Numbered from the stretch's first letter, positions 24,625 to 33,659 are shown. The stretch is DNA of 64,000 nucleotides from Pseudoalteromonas sp. S2755 (GCF_005886535.1 NZ_PNDS01000027.1:44455-108454), one strand, 5' to 3'. The notes: a model not told the origin generated them from the letters alone. Numbers and translations: made by a program.

Positions 24625-26421
24625 TTAGTTATGACCAATAAAACGAATTTGCCAAGAGGTTAACACGCCATCTTGTGCGTTATTTCGATGCACCGCTTGA
24701 ATATCCGGAGCGCCGTTACGTGGATCAAAGATAAAAGCTTCGTCCTCACCTTGGGTATCAATTAACCGAAGGGTCCACTGGCCTTGTGCTGACTCGCCGT
24801 AGAAGTGGTGTGATAGCATTTGCATATCGTTAAAACCATTACGTCCTGAAATTGTACCTGTTCTTGGTGTCATTAACACACTACGAGTACCTGATGGAGA
24901 AATGAGTTCAATTGCAACGTCACGGGTACTGGTATGCTCACCGGTCACTCGGATCTGTACCGCTTCAACGGTGACATCGTTGTCAACTTGTAGCGAGCTT
25001 TCTGCGCCAGCAAGGCTACCGTCAGGAATGGTGACATTCGCATTAACTTGCTGCCAAGGTGTAATCGTGAAATTACCCCTGTCCACATTATAGAAACGAG
25101 CCATATTTACTGCCGCATCAACGTCAATGGCGCCAAAACCATAGAAGGTATGGAAGTCATACCCTGCCGCATTAGTTTGCCATGCTGGGATAGCATCATA
25201 TTGTTGTGCCTCACCAGCTACATTGTTAAAGGTCAATGTAACGCCCGGCTGGTCTGGGTCAATTTTACGCGCTGTTGAAGCTAAAATGTGTCTAACATCG
25301 CGCCAAGTTAACGCGGGGTTTGCAGACATGATTAGCGCAATTGCACCAGTCGTGTTGGGTGCTGCAGAAGAGGTGCCATTCATAGTCGCGTTATAATCAC
25401 AGGTTGGATCGAGCGGGTGCCCACCATGTAAACTATTACGAAGGTTCGCTGGGTTTCTGCCCCAATCACAGCCACTGATATCGGTTGAGATAATCGCTGG
25501 TGTTGTTGAGCCATACTCTCCCCCCGGCGCACTGACGAACACACTAGAGCCTACTGTTGAATACGAGGAACGCTTACCATCCGCATTGTACGCTGAGACG
25601 ACTAAGTTCCAGTAGCTGGTATCAATACGCTCTAAGTTAACGTTTTGCATTGGTAAGCCATGGTTGCGATTGGAGAACCATAGGTAGCCAGGACCTAATC
25701 CGCTAGCGTTAAAACTTTGCACTTGATAACCATTACCAGCAGATTTTACGAAAATAGCACCGCGGCCACTATGACTTGTGGTAGTGATCTCTTCTTGAGC
25801 CTCTTCATAAGTTTGTAACCAAGGAGAAAAGTCATAATTGAATGTCTGCGGCGATGAAAGGGTACGGCCATAGCTTTGGTTAAATACTCGAGGAAAATCA
25901 AAGGAAGCTTTATTGAAACCGTCAGAGTACATACCGTGAGACTGTAACCAGTTCTCCATGTTACCATTTTGGAGTAAATTAAATCCGACGAGTCCTGCTC
26001 TTGGTGCAACACCACGGCCACCAATACCGTTAAATGCGCTTGCGGCAATAATACCTGCTACACCAGTCCCGTGGCTATCCCCACTGTTGGCTGGTTTTAA
26101 ATCAGGAGAGTCAGTGAGAAAATCCCATGAACCAGGTTTTACGTTGCCAATGAGGTCAGGGTGAGTTAGCTCGACACCACCATCAATGACTGCGGTGGTT
26201 ACGCCAGTTCCCATGATTCCAAGCGCATGGGTAAGGCTGAGGTTTAAGTCTTCTCCTGCAATACCGCCGCGATCAGAGAATGCGCTCTGCCCTGTATTTT
26301 TCAAGTGCCATTGCTGGTCGACGAGTGGATCACCAGGAAATAGAGGGTATTCCTGTTGGGCATTTGCTGTGCCGTGTAGTAACCCTAGCAAAGTGGCTAG
26401 GTAAGTTATTTTTATTTTCAT
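24625..26421 (-). CDS. Kexin-like subtilisin-family (S8) serine protease with P domain, no propeptide
   Basis: After a signal peptide (to about residue 21) the catalytic domain begins at once (EYPLFPGDPLVDQQWHLKNT), without the usual I9 propeptide. The triad is Asp80 (AVIDGG), His117 (SHGTGVAGI) and Ser351 (MNGTSSAAP), with oxyanion Asn230 (KSAGNG). A C-terminal proprotein-convertase P domain covers about 450-598 (RDVAIELISPSGTRSVLM, QGQWTLRLID). The protein is exported and probably released. The small gene directly downstream may provide the missing chaperone function. It ranks among several secreted proteases in this window. Confidence 0.92.
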   Translation of the reverse strand: MKIKITYLATLLGLLHGTANAQQEYPLFPGDPLVDQQWHLKNTGQSAFSDRGGIAGEDLNLSLTHALGIMGTGVTTAVIDGGVELTHPDLIGNVKPGSWDFLTDSPDLKPANSGDSHGTGVAGIIAASAFNGIGGRGVAPRAGLVGFNLLQNGNMENWLQSHGMYSDGFNKASFDFPRVFNQSYGRTLSSPQTFNYDFSPWLQTYEEAQEEITTTSHSGRGAIFVKSAGNGYQVQSFNASGLGPGYLWFSNRNHGLPMQNVNLERIDTSYWNLVVSAYNADGKRSSYSTVGSSVFVSAPGGEYGSTTPAIISTDISGCDWGRNPANLRNSLHGGHPLDPTCDYNATMNGTSSAAPNTTGAIALIMSANPALTWRDVRHILASTARKIDPDQPGVTLTFNNVAGEAQQYDAIPAWQTNAAGYDFHTFYGFGAIDVDAAVNMARFYNVDRGNFTITPWQQVNANVTIPDGSLAGAESSLQVDNDVTVEAVQIRVTGEHTSTRDVAIELISPSGTRSVLMTPRTGTISGRNGFNDMQMLSHHFYGESAQGQWTLRLIDTQGEDEAFIFDPRNGAPDIQAVHRNNAQDGVLTSWQIRFIGHN

Positions 26422-26550
26422 GGTATCTCAACTTGTTATTGTTTCTTTTACAAGAACAAACTGTATACCTCAAAAAGGTACTCAATGTAAATGGTGGGTT
26501 GTATATGTATTTATCTTGTTTTTATTTTGTTTGTTATAAGTGTTGCTTTT

Positions 26551-26943
26551 TTACGCCACAGGGATGGCTGATGGACGTGTAAAAATATAGCTGAGTACTG
26601 CAGCCTCAGTTATCGCGACAGACCAAATCACCCAAACAGGTGCGCCACTAAAACTCAAAGCCAGTAAACCAACACTCATACCAACCGCAGCGCCAACCTT
26701 GCCTTTTATGGGGATCACTTGATGTTGTCGCCATGCAACTAGACTCGGGCCAAATTTTGGGTGGTTGAGTAGCCAATTCTCTAGCTTGGGAGATGAACGA
26801 GTAAAGCAAGCAAGGGCGAGAATGAAAAAGATGGTGGTAGGCATAACAGGCAGTGCCATGCCGATAAAGCCAAGACCTACAAAGACGATGCCAGCAATAT
26901 GAAGCCAAAAACAACGATTGAACAAGGGGATTTTTTTACGCAT
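26551..26943 (-). CDS. DUF454 (YbaN-like) inner-membrane protein
   Basis: The protein contains the family block GIVFVGLGFIGMALPVMPTT, then FTRSSPKLENWLLNHPKFGP, and two C-terminal helices (GAAVGMSVGLLALSFSGAPV; WSVAITEAAVLSYIF). Three in-frame ATGs lie close together. I chose 26941-26943 because GAGGA stands 6 bases before it, giving 130 residues. Function is unknown although the family is widespread in proteobacteria. It is a single-gene unit. Confidence 0.8.
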   Translation of the reverse strand: MRKKIPLFNRCFWLHIAGIVFVGLGFIGMALPVMPTTIFFILALACFTRSSPKLENWLLNHPKFGPSLVAWRQHQVIPIKGKVGAAVGMSVGLLALSFSGAPVWVIWSVAITEAAVLSYIFTRPSAIPVA

Positions 26944-27176
26944 AGGCATCCTCATATTTCGGGAGTGCTGAACTGACAGCGCATCACGATGATCTGAGCT
27001 AACATTGTTAACCAGCAGCCAATTATTAAAAGCATATCACAGCGGCTGAAATTCGCGAATTTTCAACTAAGCTAAAGCAAAGAGATTCTCAGTCGGACGT
27101 CAGTGTTTAAAATAGCGAATCTGATCTCAGGTTAAATACAGGGAAGTGGTGCGACTGAAACGTTGAGGAGCAAAGT

Positions 27177-28424
27177 ATGCAAGTAAATTTAGAACGTCTT
27201 AAGTCTACCTTATTTGCGCTCGCGGAGTTCGGCTATAACCATGAGGATAAGGGAATTTATCGCCAAGGTTTTAGCAATGAGGATTTTGCAGCGCGTAAAT
27301 GGCTGATGGAATGCGCACAAAGCGAAGGGTTTGTGAGTCGTATGGATGGCGCTGGCAATGTGATTATTGAAATGACCAGCCCGGAGGTTGTAGCAAAACC
27401 CGCGGTGATCATTGGCTCTCATCTCGATAGTGTACCAGCAGGTGGCATGTTTGATGGCACCTTGGGCGTCATTGCGGGGTTTGAGTGTATTCGTATTTTA
27501 AAAGAGCACAATGTGCAATTAGATAGACCGATTTGGGTCATCGGTACCAGTGAAGAAGAAGGGCGTTTTGGTGGCATGATCGGGGCGCAAGCGCTCACTG
27601 GAAAATTAACGCCTCATCAATTGCTCACAAGTCATGATGCGGATGGCTGTATGCTTAGCGATGCCATGCGCGCGCAAGGGTTAGACCCTATGGATGCACT
27701 GAATGCGAGGCTAGAACCTGAGCAAATAAATAGTTTTTTTGAATTACATATAGAGCAAGGACCTGTGCTTGATCAAAAAGGCATTCAAATTGGTGTGGTG
27801 GAAGGGATTTCAGGGGTATTTAAATGGATGGTGAAATTAATTGGGAAGGCCGACCACGCAGGCACGGCACCTATGGAGATGCGCAGCGACGCCTTTATGG
27901 GACTGGCTGATTTTGCCTACCAGTTAGACCGCATTATTGCAGAGGACGGCACAGATACCACGAGGATCACCGTCGGTAAGGCAGAATTAAAGCCGGGTTT
28001 TGCACATACGATTGCTGGAGAGGTGGATTTCACCATCGTCGCGCGTGATATGGACGAAACGGTGATGGAGAACCTTGAAATTGCCTGTCGTAAAGCGCTT
28101 TCTGCCATCGCTCGGAAACACCATTTAATGTTTGAATACGAGCAGGTGAGTTGGTTGTCTCCAATGAAGTGCACACCTGAGATGGTTGAATTTATTAGCC
28201 AACAGGCAGAGGCCTTGTCACTGAATTATCAAATCATGCCAAGTGGTGCTGGTCACGATAGCCAGTTTTTTTCAGAAGTGTGTCCCACGGGGCTGATATT
28301 TATTCCATCACTCAACGGCGTTAGCCATGCGCCAGATGAATGGAGTCATTGGCATGATGTCGAAGCTGGGAGTAATTTACTGCTGCAATGTGTTCAAAAA
28401 AGAGCAATAAAAACAGAAGAATAA
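27177..28424 (+). CDS. M20-family N-carbamoyl-L-amino-acid / allantoate amidohydrolase
   Basis: The 415-residue enzyme has the metal-binding set of the AllC/HyuC branch of M20: His82 (GSHLDSVPAGG), Asp93 (FDGTLGV), Glu127/Glu128 (TSEEEGRFGG), His191 (ELHIEQGPVLD) and a late His (SGAGHDSQFF). A lid domain for dimerisation lies between. These enzymes release NH3 and CO2 from N-carbamoyl amino acids or split allantoate or ureidoglycine. No allantoinase or other purine genes are near, but a carbamoyltransferase lies 2 kb downstream, which favours an N-carbamoyl substrate (inference). AGGAG precedes the ATG. The gap to the next gene is 136 bases. Confidence 0.87.
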   Translation: MQVNLERLKSTLFALAEFGYNHEDKGIYRQGFSNEDFAARKWLMECAQSEGFVSRMDGAGNVIIEMTSPEVVAKPAVIIGSHLDSVPAGGMFDGTLGVIAGFECIRILKEHNVQLDRPIWVIGTSEEEGRFGGMIGAQALTGKLTPHQLLTSHDADGCMLSDAMRAQGLDPMDALNARLEPEQINSFFELHIEQGPVLDQKGIQIGVVEGISGVFKWMVKLIGKADHAGTAPMEMRSDAFMGLADFAYQLDRIIAEDGTDTTRITVGKAELKPGFAHTIAGEVDFTIVARDMDETVMENLEIACRKALSAIARKHHLMFEYEQVSWLSPMKCTPEMVEFISQQAEALSLNYQIMPSGAGHDSQFFSEVCPTGLIFIPSLNGVSHAPDEWSHWHDVEAGSNLLLQCVQKRAIKTEE

Positions 28425-28560
28425 ATGTAAAGTGAGGATGAAATTGGGTGAGTCTATACTAGACAAATTTGATCCTTGGGCTAGTCTTTGTTACTACTAG
28501 AATAACGTGGATAGCAATACTTGCGGTGAATTCAGGCTTGGATAACCGCAGTTAGGGATT

Positions 28561-28998
28561 ATGAGGATGTGGATCGCCCGAGTAGTAACCTTAGTCTTAG
28601 TTGCTGCAAGCTGTAATGGGCTTGCCGCCTCGCTGAGGGTGAGCGATGAGGTCGTGACTGCTGGGTTTATTACGCTGCACATTGAGCGTACGGGTCCACC
28701 TCAACAACAATCAACACAGCTATCCATTCAACATCTTTCAGAGCCTTACTCCCTCTCCCTTTCGCTTCAGCCGACTCAACAAGCGGTAACCATTAGTGGC
28801 TTGGCCGATGGTGATTATCTCGCAACCTTAGATAGCTCTTCTGCTAACTCGGCACAAACGTCGGTCTCATTTTCAGTCAAACATCATCAGTTAACGTTGG
28901 CGCTTGTGCTGTTTGTACTGGGCTTGTGTCTATTTGTGCTGCTTGTAGGAATGATTGTGGTAGGCAATAAGCAAGCGCACGATAAGGAAAGCGTATGA
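28561..28998 (+). CDS. Membrane-anchored periplasmic protein of unknown function, symporter-linked
   Basis: The 145-residue protein has a signal sequence (WIARVVTLVLVAASCNGLAA), a beta-rich domain of about 80 residues reminiscent of an Ig or PapD fold, and a C-terminal transmembrane helix (LTLALVLFVLGLCLFVLLVG) with a short charged cytoplasmic tail. Its stop overlaps the symporter start by 4 bases (ATGA), so the two products are made together and may form one complex. I know no named family for it. It could be a periplasmic accessory or binding subunit. Confidence 0.6.
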   Translation: MRMWIARVVTLVLVAASCNGLAASLRVSDEVVTAGFITLHIERTGPPQQQSTQLSIQHLSEPYSLSLSLQPTQQAVTISGLADGDYLATLDSSSANSAQTSVSFSVKHHQLTLALVLFVLGLCLFVLLVGMIVVGNKQAHDKESV

Positions 28999-30416
28999 TA
29001 AATGCTTCGTTGGCGCTCGGTCTCGCCCTAGCGTTTGCTTTGCTATGGGTATTTTTTGGCTGGTGGATTGGCAGGCGCGTGCAGTCACATAATGAATTTG
29101 CGCTGGCCGGTAGGAATGTCGGATTGGCCTTTGCTTGCGCCACTGCGATGGCAACTTGGGTCACCAGTAACACCACTTTAGTTGCGCCACAGCTCACTTA
29201 TCAGTTTGGCATTTGGGGCATGATAGGCTACGCCTGTGCTGCATTCGGATTGCTGCTATTTGCGCCGCTTAGTCAACGCATCAAAACTTTACTACCCCAC
29301 GGCTACACCAGTGGTGACTTTATGCGGTTGCGGTTTGGGCGTTTTACTTGGTGGGTCTTTTTGCTGATCTCTTTCGTGTATGCCATGAGCTGGCTCGTCA
29401 GCCTAGGCATGGCCGGTGGCATCTTGCTACACACCCTAAGTGGCCTTGATTATCACCTTGGTATGTCGATTATTCTGCTGATGTGTGTGGTCTACACGCT
29501 CTTTGGCGGTCTAAAAGCGGTGATCGCCACGGACTTTCTACAAGCCATTATTATTTTGGCAGGTGTCGTCGGAATTGCCATTGTCGTGGCGATGAATGTT
29601 GGGCTTGAACCAATTCACCAAAAACTCAGTAGCGACCACCCCAAGCTACTCGACCTGCTTTTTCCTGCCGCTGTGATGTTTTTATTCAACAATATCTTTT
29701 TTGGTTTAGGAGAAATTTTTCACAGCAACGTATGGTGGTCAAGGGCGTTTGCATTTAAAGGTGGGGTGGGCAAAAAGGCGTATTTTATCGCGGGACTCCT
29801 GTGGCTACCGATCCCCATCGTAACTGGGTTTATTGCGCTGGCAGCGCCGAGTTTAGGTTTGTATCCCGCTAGCGCCGATATGGTGGGACCCTTGGTTGCA
29901 AGCCAAGTGCTCGGCTATACCGGCTCGATCATTCTGTTCATTGTGGTGTTCTCAGCGCTAGCATCGAGTTTGGACTCTCTGCTCGCCGCAACGTCAGATC
30001 TCATCAATCAGGATATTTATCTGCAGTACATCAAACCAAAGGCGAGCGATAGCGAACGCTTAAAAAGTGCTAAGTGGATTATTGTCATCTTAGGTGTAGT
30101 AACTTGGCTTTTGTGTTTACCAAAAATCGCCACGCTGGGTGCCTTGTTGAACTTCGCTGGTGCCTTCGTCGCCAGCACCATTTGGCCTATCGTATTTGGT
30201 TTGTACTTTGCGCGAATGACGGGAAATAGCGCTGGCTGGGCTATGTTGTTTGGCACGGTATCAGGTTTGATTGGGTATTTTTATATTGGTTTTTATGTCG
30301 CTGCATTAGTTTCTTGTGCGGTGTCGTTATTAATTTGTGTGATTGCTTGGCGTTTTAGTCAGCAATCATTCCATTGGCAAGCGTTGGGCACGCAAAGCAA
30401 AGTGGAGGATGTATGA
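28995..30416 (+). CDS. Sodium:solute symporter (SSS/SLC5 family)
   Basis: The 473-residue protein has about 13 transmembrane helices and SSS landmarks: GRNVGLAFACATAMATWVTS near the start, GLKAVIATDFLQAIIILAGV at about 170-190, and ASSLDSLLAATSDLINQD at about 325-345. These transporters use Na+ to import sugars, amino acids, urea or ureides. The substrate is unknown. Its position between an N-carbamoyl hydrolase and a carbamoyltransferase suggests a ureido or amino-acid compound. The preceding gene overlaps by 4 bases, and a 39-residue ORF overlaps its stop. Confidence 0.88.
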   Translation: MINASLALGLALAFALLWVFFGWWIGRRVQSHNEFALAGRNVGLAFACATAMATWVTSNTTLVAPQLTYQFGIWGMIGYACAAFGLLLFAPLSQRIKTLLPHGYTSGDFMRLRFGRFTWWVFLLISFVYAMSWLVSLGMAGGILLHTLSGLDYHLGMSIILLMCVVYTLFGGLKAVIATDFLQAIIILAGVVGIAIVVAMNVGLEPIHQKLSSDHPKLLDLLFPAAVMFLFNNIFFGLGEIFHSNVWWSRAFAFKGGVGKKAYFIAGLLWLPIPIVTGFIALAAPSLGLYPASADMVGPLVASQVLGYTGSIILFIVVFSALASSLDSLLAATSDLINQDIYLQYIKPKASDSERLKSAKWIIVILGVVTWLLCLPKIATLGALLNFAGAFVASTIWPIVFGLYFARMTGNSAGWAMLFGTVSGLIGYFYIGFYVAALVSCAVSLLICVIAWRFSQQSFHWQALGTQSKVEDV

Positions 30417-30532
30417 TCTCATTGGGCGCATTTTCTAGTTTAATTTGGCTGGCCATAGTGCTCAGTTGTTTATGTCCTGTTGTCCTTGTCGTTATGTTCC
30501 TTATTGACTTTAAAAAGAGGCAGTTATGGTAA
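30413..30532 (+). CDS. Unannotated 39-residue single-span membrane peptide in the symporter operon
   Basis: ATG at 30413 overlaps the symporter stop (ATGA), and the TAA at 30530-30532 overlaps the ATG of the carbamoyltransferase gene (30526). GGAGG at 30404-30408 is an excellent ribosome site 4 bases upstream. The product has one long hydrophobic helix (SSLIWLAIVLSCLCPVVLVV, then MFLI) and a basic tail DFKKRQLW, so it should span the membrane with its C-terminus inside. Being locked between two overlapping genes is strong evidence for translation. A small regulatory or stabilising subunit of the symporter is likely. It is below usual gene-finder length. Confidence 0.68.
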   Translation: MISLGAFSSLIWLAIVLSCLCPVVLVVMFLIDFKKRQLW

Positions 30533-31596
30533 GTGCGCAGCAAGTAGAGTTTAATCGAGCGCAGCCGGATGTTTACGGGGATGCACATCCCAAAGCATTA
30601 CTCAGAGCGATACAAGAAGACGGTGACAGGCTGCATTGTTTGGAGAACAAGCACATTATCAGTGTCGACCATCTTGATCGAGACGTGCTGATCCAGTTAT
30701 TCCGCCTCGCCGCGAAATATGAAAGTAATCCAGCAAGGTTCAGCTCGCCGCTCAGTGGCAAAATTTTGATCAGTGCGTTTTATGAACCCAGCACCCGTAC
30801 CCGGCTGTCGTTTGAAAGTGCATGGCACCGCTTAGGGGGCGATATTATGTCGATCACCGATCGTTCCTCAACGGGCATTGCGAAAGGAGAGTCGCTGCAG
30901 GATGTCGCCGAGATGTTCAATAATTATGGCGATTGTGTTGTCTTACGTGACACCTCAGTGGAGTCTATTGAAGAGATGATCCACAGCCTACGCATTCCAA
31001 TTATCAACGCTGGTAATGGCATTGATGAGCACCCAACACAAGCGATGTCCGATCTCTACACTATCTTCAAATGGCGGCCGTCGTTATTACTCCCTGACAG
31101 CGAAGCCTTTAGCCCTATAAAAATTGGTGTGATTGGCGTGCCGAGTCAAATGCGTACGGTACGTAGCCTGCTGAAAATGTTTACGCATTTTCCGCGCATT
31201 GTGGACGAAATATTCCTGCTCTACGACGAGAGTGTCGAGGAAGCGGTGTCGAGCGAGCAATTAGCCCAGCTAGAGGAAGCGGGGGTTAAGGTGTCTATCG
31301 GCCATGACTTGAACGCCGTTTTGCCTGAGCTTGATGTGGTGTATATCAACTCAATTGCATGGGTTGGTGAAAGCTTCGAAACCTATGGAAAGTCGTTTAA
31401 ATTGAGCGCAGACTCCCCCTTTAAGCCCGATGCGATAGTGCTTCATCCTCTGGCTCGAGGTGAAGAGCTGTGCACCAGTTTAGATGCCACGCCACACAAT
31501 TGGTATTTTAGTCAGGCACGTGGTGCCGTCTTTTTACGCCAAGCCTTATTGACCTGTATGGTGCAGCGCGCCAGTACTGTGATGGATGTGGTTTAG
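30526..31596 (+). CDS. Aspartate-carbamoyltransferase-like enzyme with altered acceptor site
   Basis: The carbamoyl-phosphate half is well kept: STRTR at 89-93, Lys120 (AKGESL, equivalent to E. coli PyrB Lys84), Arg141 and HPTQ at 169-172. Arg210 (QMRTVRSL) matches PyrB Arg167. The PyrB segment with Arg229 and Gln231 (YMTRVQKER) reads YINSIAWVGES here, and HPLPR reads HPLARGEE. Those residues hold the carboxylates of aspartate, so the acceptor is probably not aspartate, or it is bound differently. At 356 residues it is longer than PyrB, with an N-terminal extension. No pyrI follows. It is 9 bases before an asparagine-synthase-like gene. Confidence 0.85.
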   Translation: MVSAQQVEFNRAQPDVYGDAHPKALLRAIQEDGDRLHCLENKHIISVDHLDRDVLIQLFRLAAKYESNPARFSSPLSGKILISAFYEPSTRTRLSFESAWHRLGGDIMSITDRSSTGIAKGESLQDVAEMFNNYGDCVVLRDTSVESIEEMIHSLRIPIINAGNGIDEHPTQAMSDLYTIFKWRPSLLLPDSEAFSPIKIGVIGVPSQMRTVRSLLKMFTHFPRIVDEIFLLYDESVEEAVSSEQLAQLEEAGVKVSIGHDLNAVLPELDVVYINSIAWVGESFETYGKSFKLSADSPFKPDAIVLHPLARGEELCTSLDATPHNWYFSQARGAVFLRQALLTCMVQRASTVMDVV

Positions 31597-31605
31597 GGAG
31601 ATATT

Positions 31606-33621
31606 ATGTGCGGAATTGCTGGTATTTTTTCAACGCAAGCGCAAACACAAATAGATAATCAATTATTGGTAAACATGGCAGCCATTCAACATCATCGTGG
31701 TCCCGATGGTTTTGGCTATAAACAAATGGCTGGCGTGGGATTTAGTCACGCCAGACTGTCGATAATCGACCTTGACGAGCAACGAGGTCGACAGCCCTTT
31801 ATAAGTTCTGATAAGCGCCTAATGTTGGCGCACAATGGCGAATTTTACGATTACGCGCGGATCCGAGCTGAGCTGGTAGCAAAAGGGGCAAGGTTCCAAA
31901 GTAAAAGCGACTCAGAAATTGCCATGCACTTATATCAGCAGCTTGGCCTTGATGAGATGCTGACGCATCTGCGCGGTGAGTTTGCGTTTGCATTGTATGA
32001 CCAACAAACCGATACGTTGCACTTAGTTAGAGACCGCTTTGGTATTAAACCTTTGTACTACACCCAAACAGAAGACGAAATTGTGTTTGGCTCAGAACTG
32101 AAAGTGCTGTTTGCCAACCCTAAAGTTAAACGCCGATTCTCAAGTGAAGGCCTATTTCATCAACTGATCCAAGTCATGGTGCCCGGCAGCACGGCATTTG
32201 CGAATGTACATCAAATCAAACCTGGACATGTTGTTAGTATCACCAGAAGCGAACAAGGTTTTAGCATTGAAGATAGACCTTATTGGGATGTTAACTTTCC
32301 GAAGGCGCAAGCGTATTTAAATAGCAAAGATGAAGCATACTACATTGATGGCGTGCGCAAACAGCTGCTAGAAGCGGTGCAGTTGAGACTCACCGCAGAC
32401 GTCCCGGTAGGGTGTTACTTAAGTGGTGGCATAGATTCATGCGCTATTTTGGGTTTGTCTTCAGCTGCGGCGCAAGCACCAATTAAGGCTTTTACCATAG
32501 GCTTTGATAGTGCTGAGTACGACGAAACGCCGATTGCAAAACAGATGGCACAAGCCACCAAGGCCGATCATCATATTATGTCGTTGAGCGGTGACGAGCT
32601 ATATGGCCATTTTGAACGAACTTTATGGCATACCGAAAGAACCATTTATAACACGCTTGGTGTTGCGAAATACTTGATGAGCCAGCAAGTTAACGAGTCT
32701 AATTATAAAGTTGTGATGACCGGAGAAGGCTCCGATGAGCTTTTTGCGGGTTATCCCGCATTTAGAAAAGACCTGTTTTTATATGGCTTAGATGAACTTG
32801 ATGACACCGAAAAAGCTCAGTGGCAAACCATGCTGGAAGACAGCAATAAGTTGTTTAAGGGGGCTATGCTTTCCCGTGAGCAATACGATAGTGCAGCATT
32901 AGATGAGGTGGTTGGTTTCACACCAAGTTGTTTGCAGCCTTGGCTGTCATGCAGTCACTTTGCCCATCAACTCGTTGCCGCCGAACACAGAGGAATACTC
33001 ACGGGTTATGACGCAGGCAAAGCAATCGCTGAGACTTTAGATGATGCCATGTTGGAGTCTCGCCATCCACTTGATAAAGCCCAGTATGTATGGATTAAAA
33101 CCATGCTTGAAGGGCAAATATTAACTTGGGGCGGTGATAGGGTCGACATGGCCAATTCGATGGAGGCAAGGCCTGCCTTTTTAGATCATCACCTCGCAGA
33201 GTTTGCCTTTACCATTCCCCCGCAATATCGCATTAAAGATCGTAAAGAAAAGTACGTGTTACGCGAAGCGATGAAAGGATTGCTGCCAGAAGTACTGTAT
33301 GAGCGAGAAAAGTTTGCTTTTATGGCACCACCGGCGCACTCAGATGAGAAAAAGTGGGCTGCAATGCGCGTGTTGGCTGATAAGTACTTATCTAGACAAG
33401 CTGTAGAAGCCGCAGGTTTATTAGACTTTGAAGCGGTAAATACGCTATTTGAGTTACATGATTCACCAGACGCCGATGATTCACTCAAAGTGCAACTAGA
33501 TGCCGTGATCAATCATTTGCTTGGTGTGCAAATACTGCACAAACAATTTATCGCCGCAGATTTACCTCAATTTGCTGCCGCTGAAGCAGAGCGCCTTGGT
33601 TGGAGGGCAGCCACAGAGTAG
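31606..33621 (+). CDS. Asparagine synthase (glutamine-hydrolysing)-like amidotransferase
   Basis: This 671-residue class II amidotransferase has Cys2 (MCGIAGIF), the glutaminase loops SHARLSIIDL and HNGEFYDY (76-83), and the synthetase PP-loop SGGIDS at 273-278 with GEGSDELFAGYPAF. It is longer than E. coli AsnB (554), in the range of AsnO and the AsnB-like enzymes of secondary-metabolite clusters, which activate a carboxylate as acyl-AMP and amidate it. The gene follows the carbamoyltransferase by 9 bases in what looks like one operon. It may serve ordinary asparagine synthesis or amidate the carbamoylated product (inference). A bidirectional terminator follows. Confidence 0.88.
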   Translation: MCGIAGIFSTQAQTQIDNQLLVNMAAIQHHRGPDGFGYKQMAGVGFSHARLSIIDLDEQRGRQPFISSDKRLMLAHNGEFYDYARIRAELVAKGARFQSKSDSEIAMHLYQQLGLDEMLTHLRGEFAFALYDQQTDTLHLVRDRFGIKPLYYTQTEDEIVFGSELKVLFANPKVKRRFSSEGLFHQLIQVMVPGSTAFANVHQIKPGHVVSITRSEQGFSIEDRPYWDVNFPKAQAYLNSKDEAYYIDGVRKQLLEAVQLRLTADVPVGCYLSGGIDSCAILGLSSAAAQAPIKAFTIGFDSAEYDETPIAKQMAQATKADHHIMSLSGDELYGHFERTLWHTERTIYNTLGVAKYLMSQQVNESNYKVVMTGEGSDELFAGYPAFRKDLFLYGLDELDDTEKAQWQTMLEDSNKLFKGAMLSREQYDSAALDEVVGFTPSCLQPWLSCSHFAHQLVAAEHRGILTGYDAGKAIAETLDDAMLESRHPLDKAQYVWIKTMLEGQILTWGGDRVDMANSMEARPAFLDHHLAEFAFTIPPQYRIKDRKEKYVLREAMKGLLPEVLYEREKFAFMAPPAHSDEKKWAAMRVLADKYLSRQAVEAAGLLDFEAVNTLFELHDSPDADDSLKVQLDAVINHLLGVQILHKQFIAADLPQFAAAEAERLGWRAATE

Positions 33622-33659
33622 AGGCTGATCGTATTGGTATTACAGAAAACAAGGAAATA

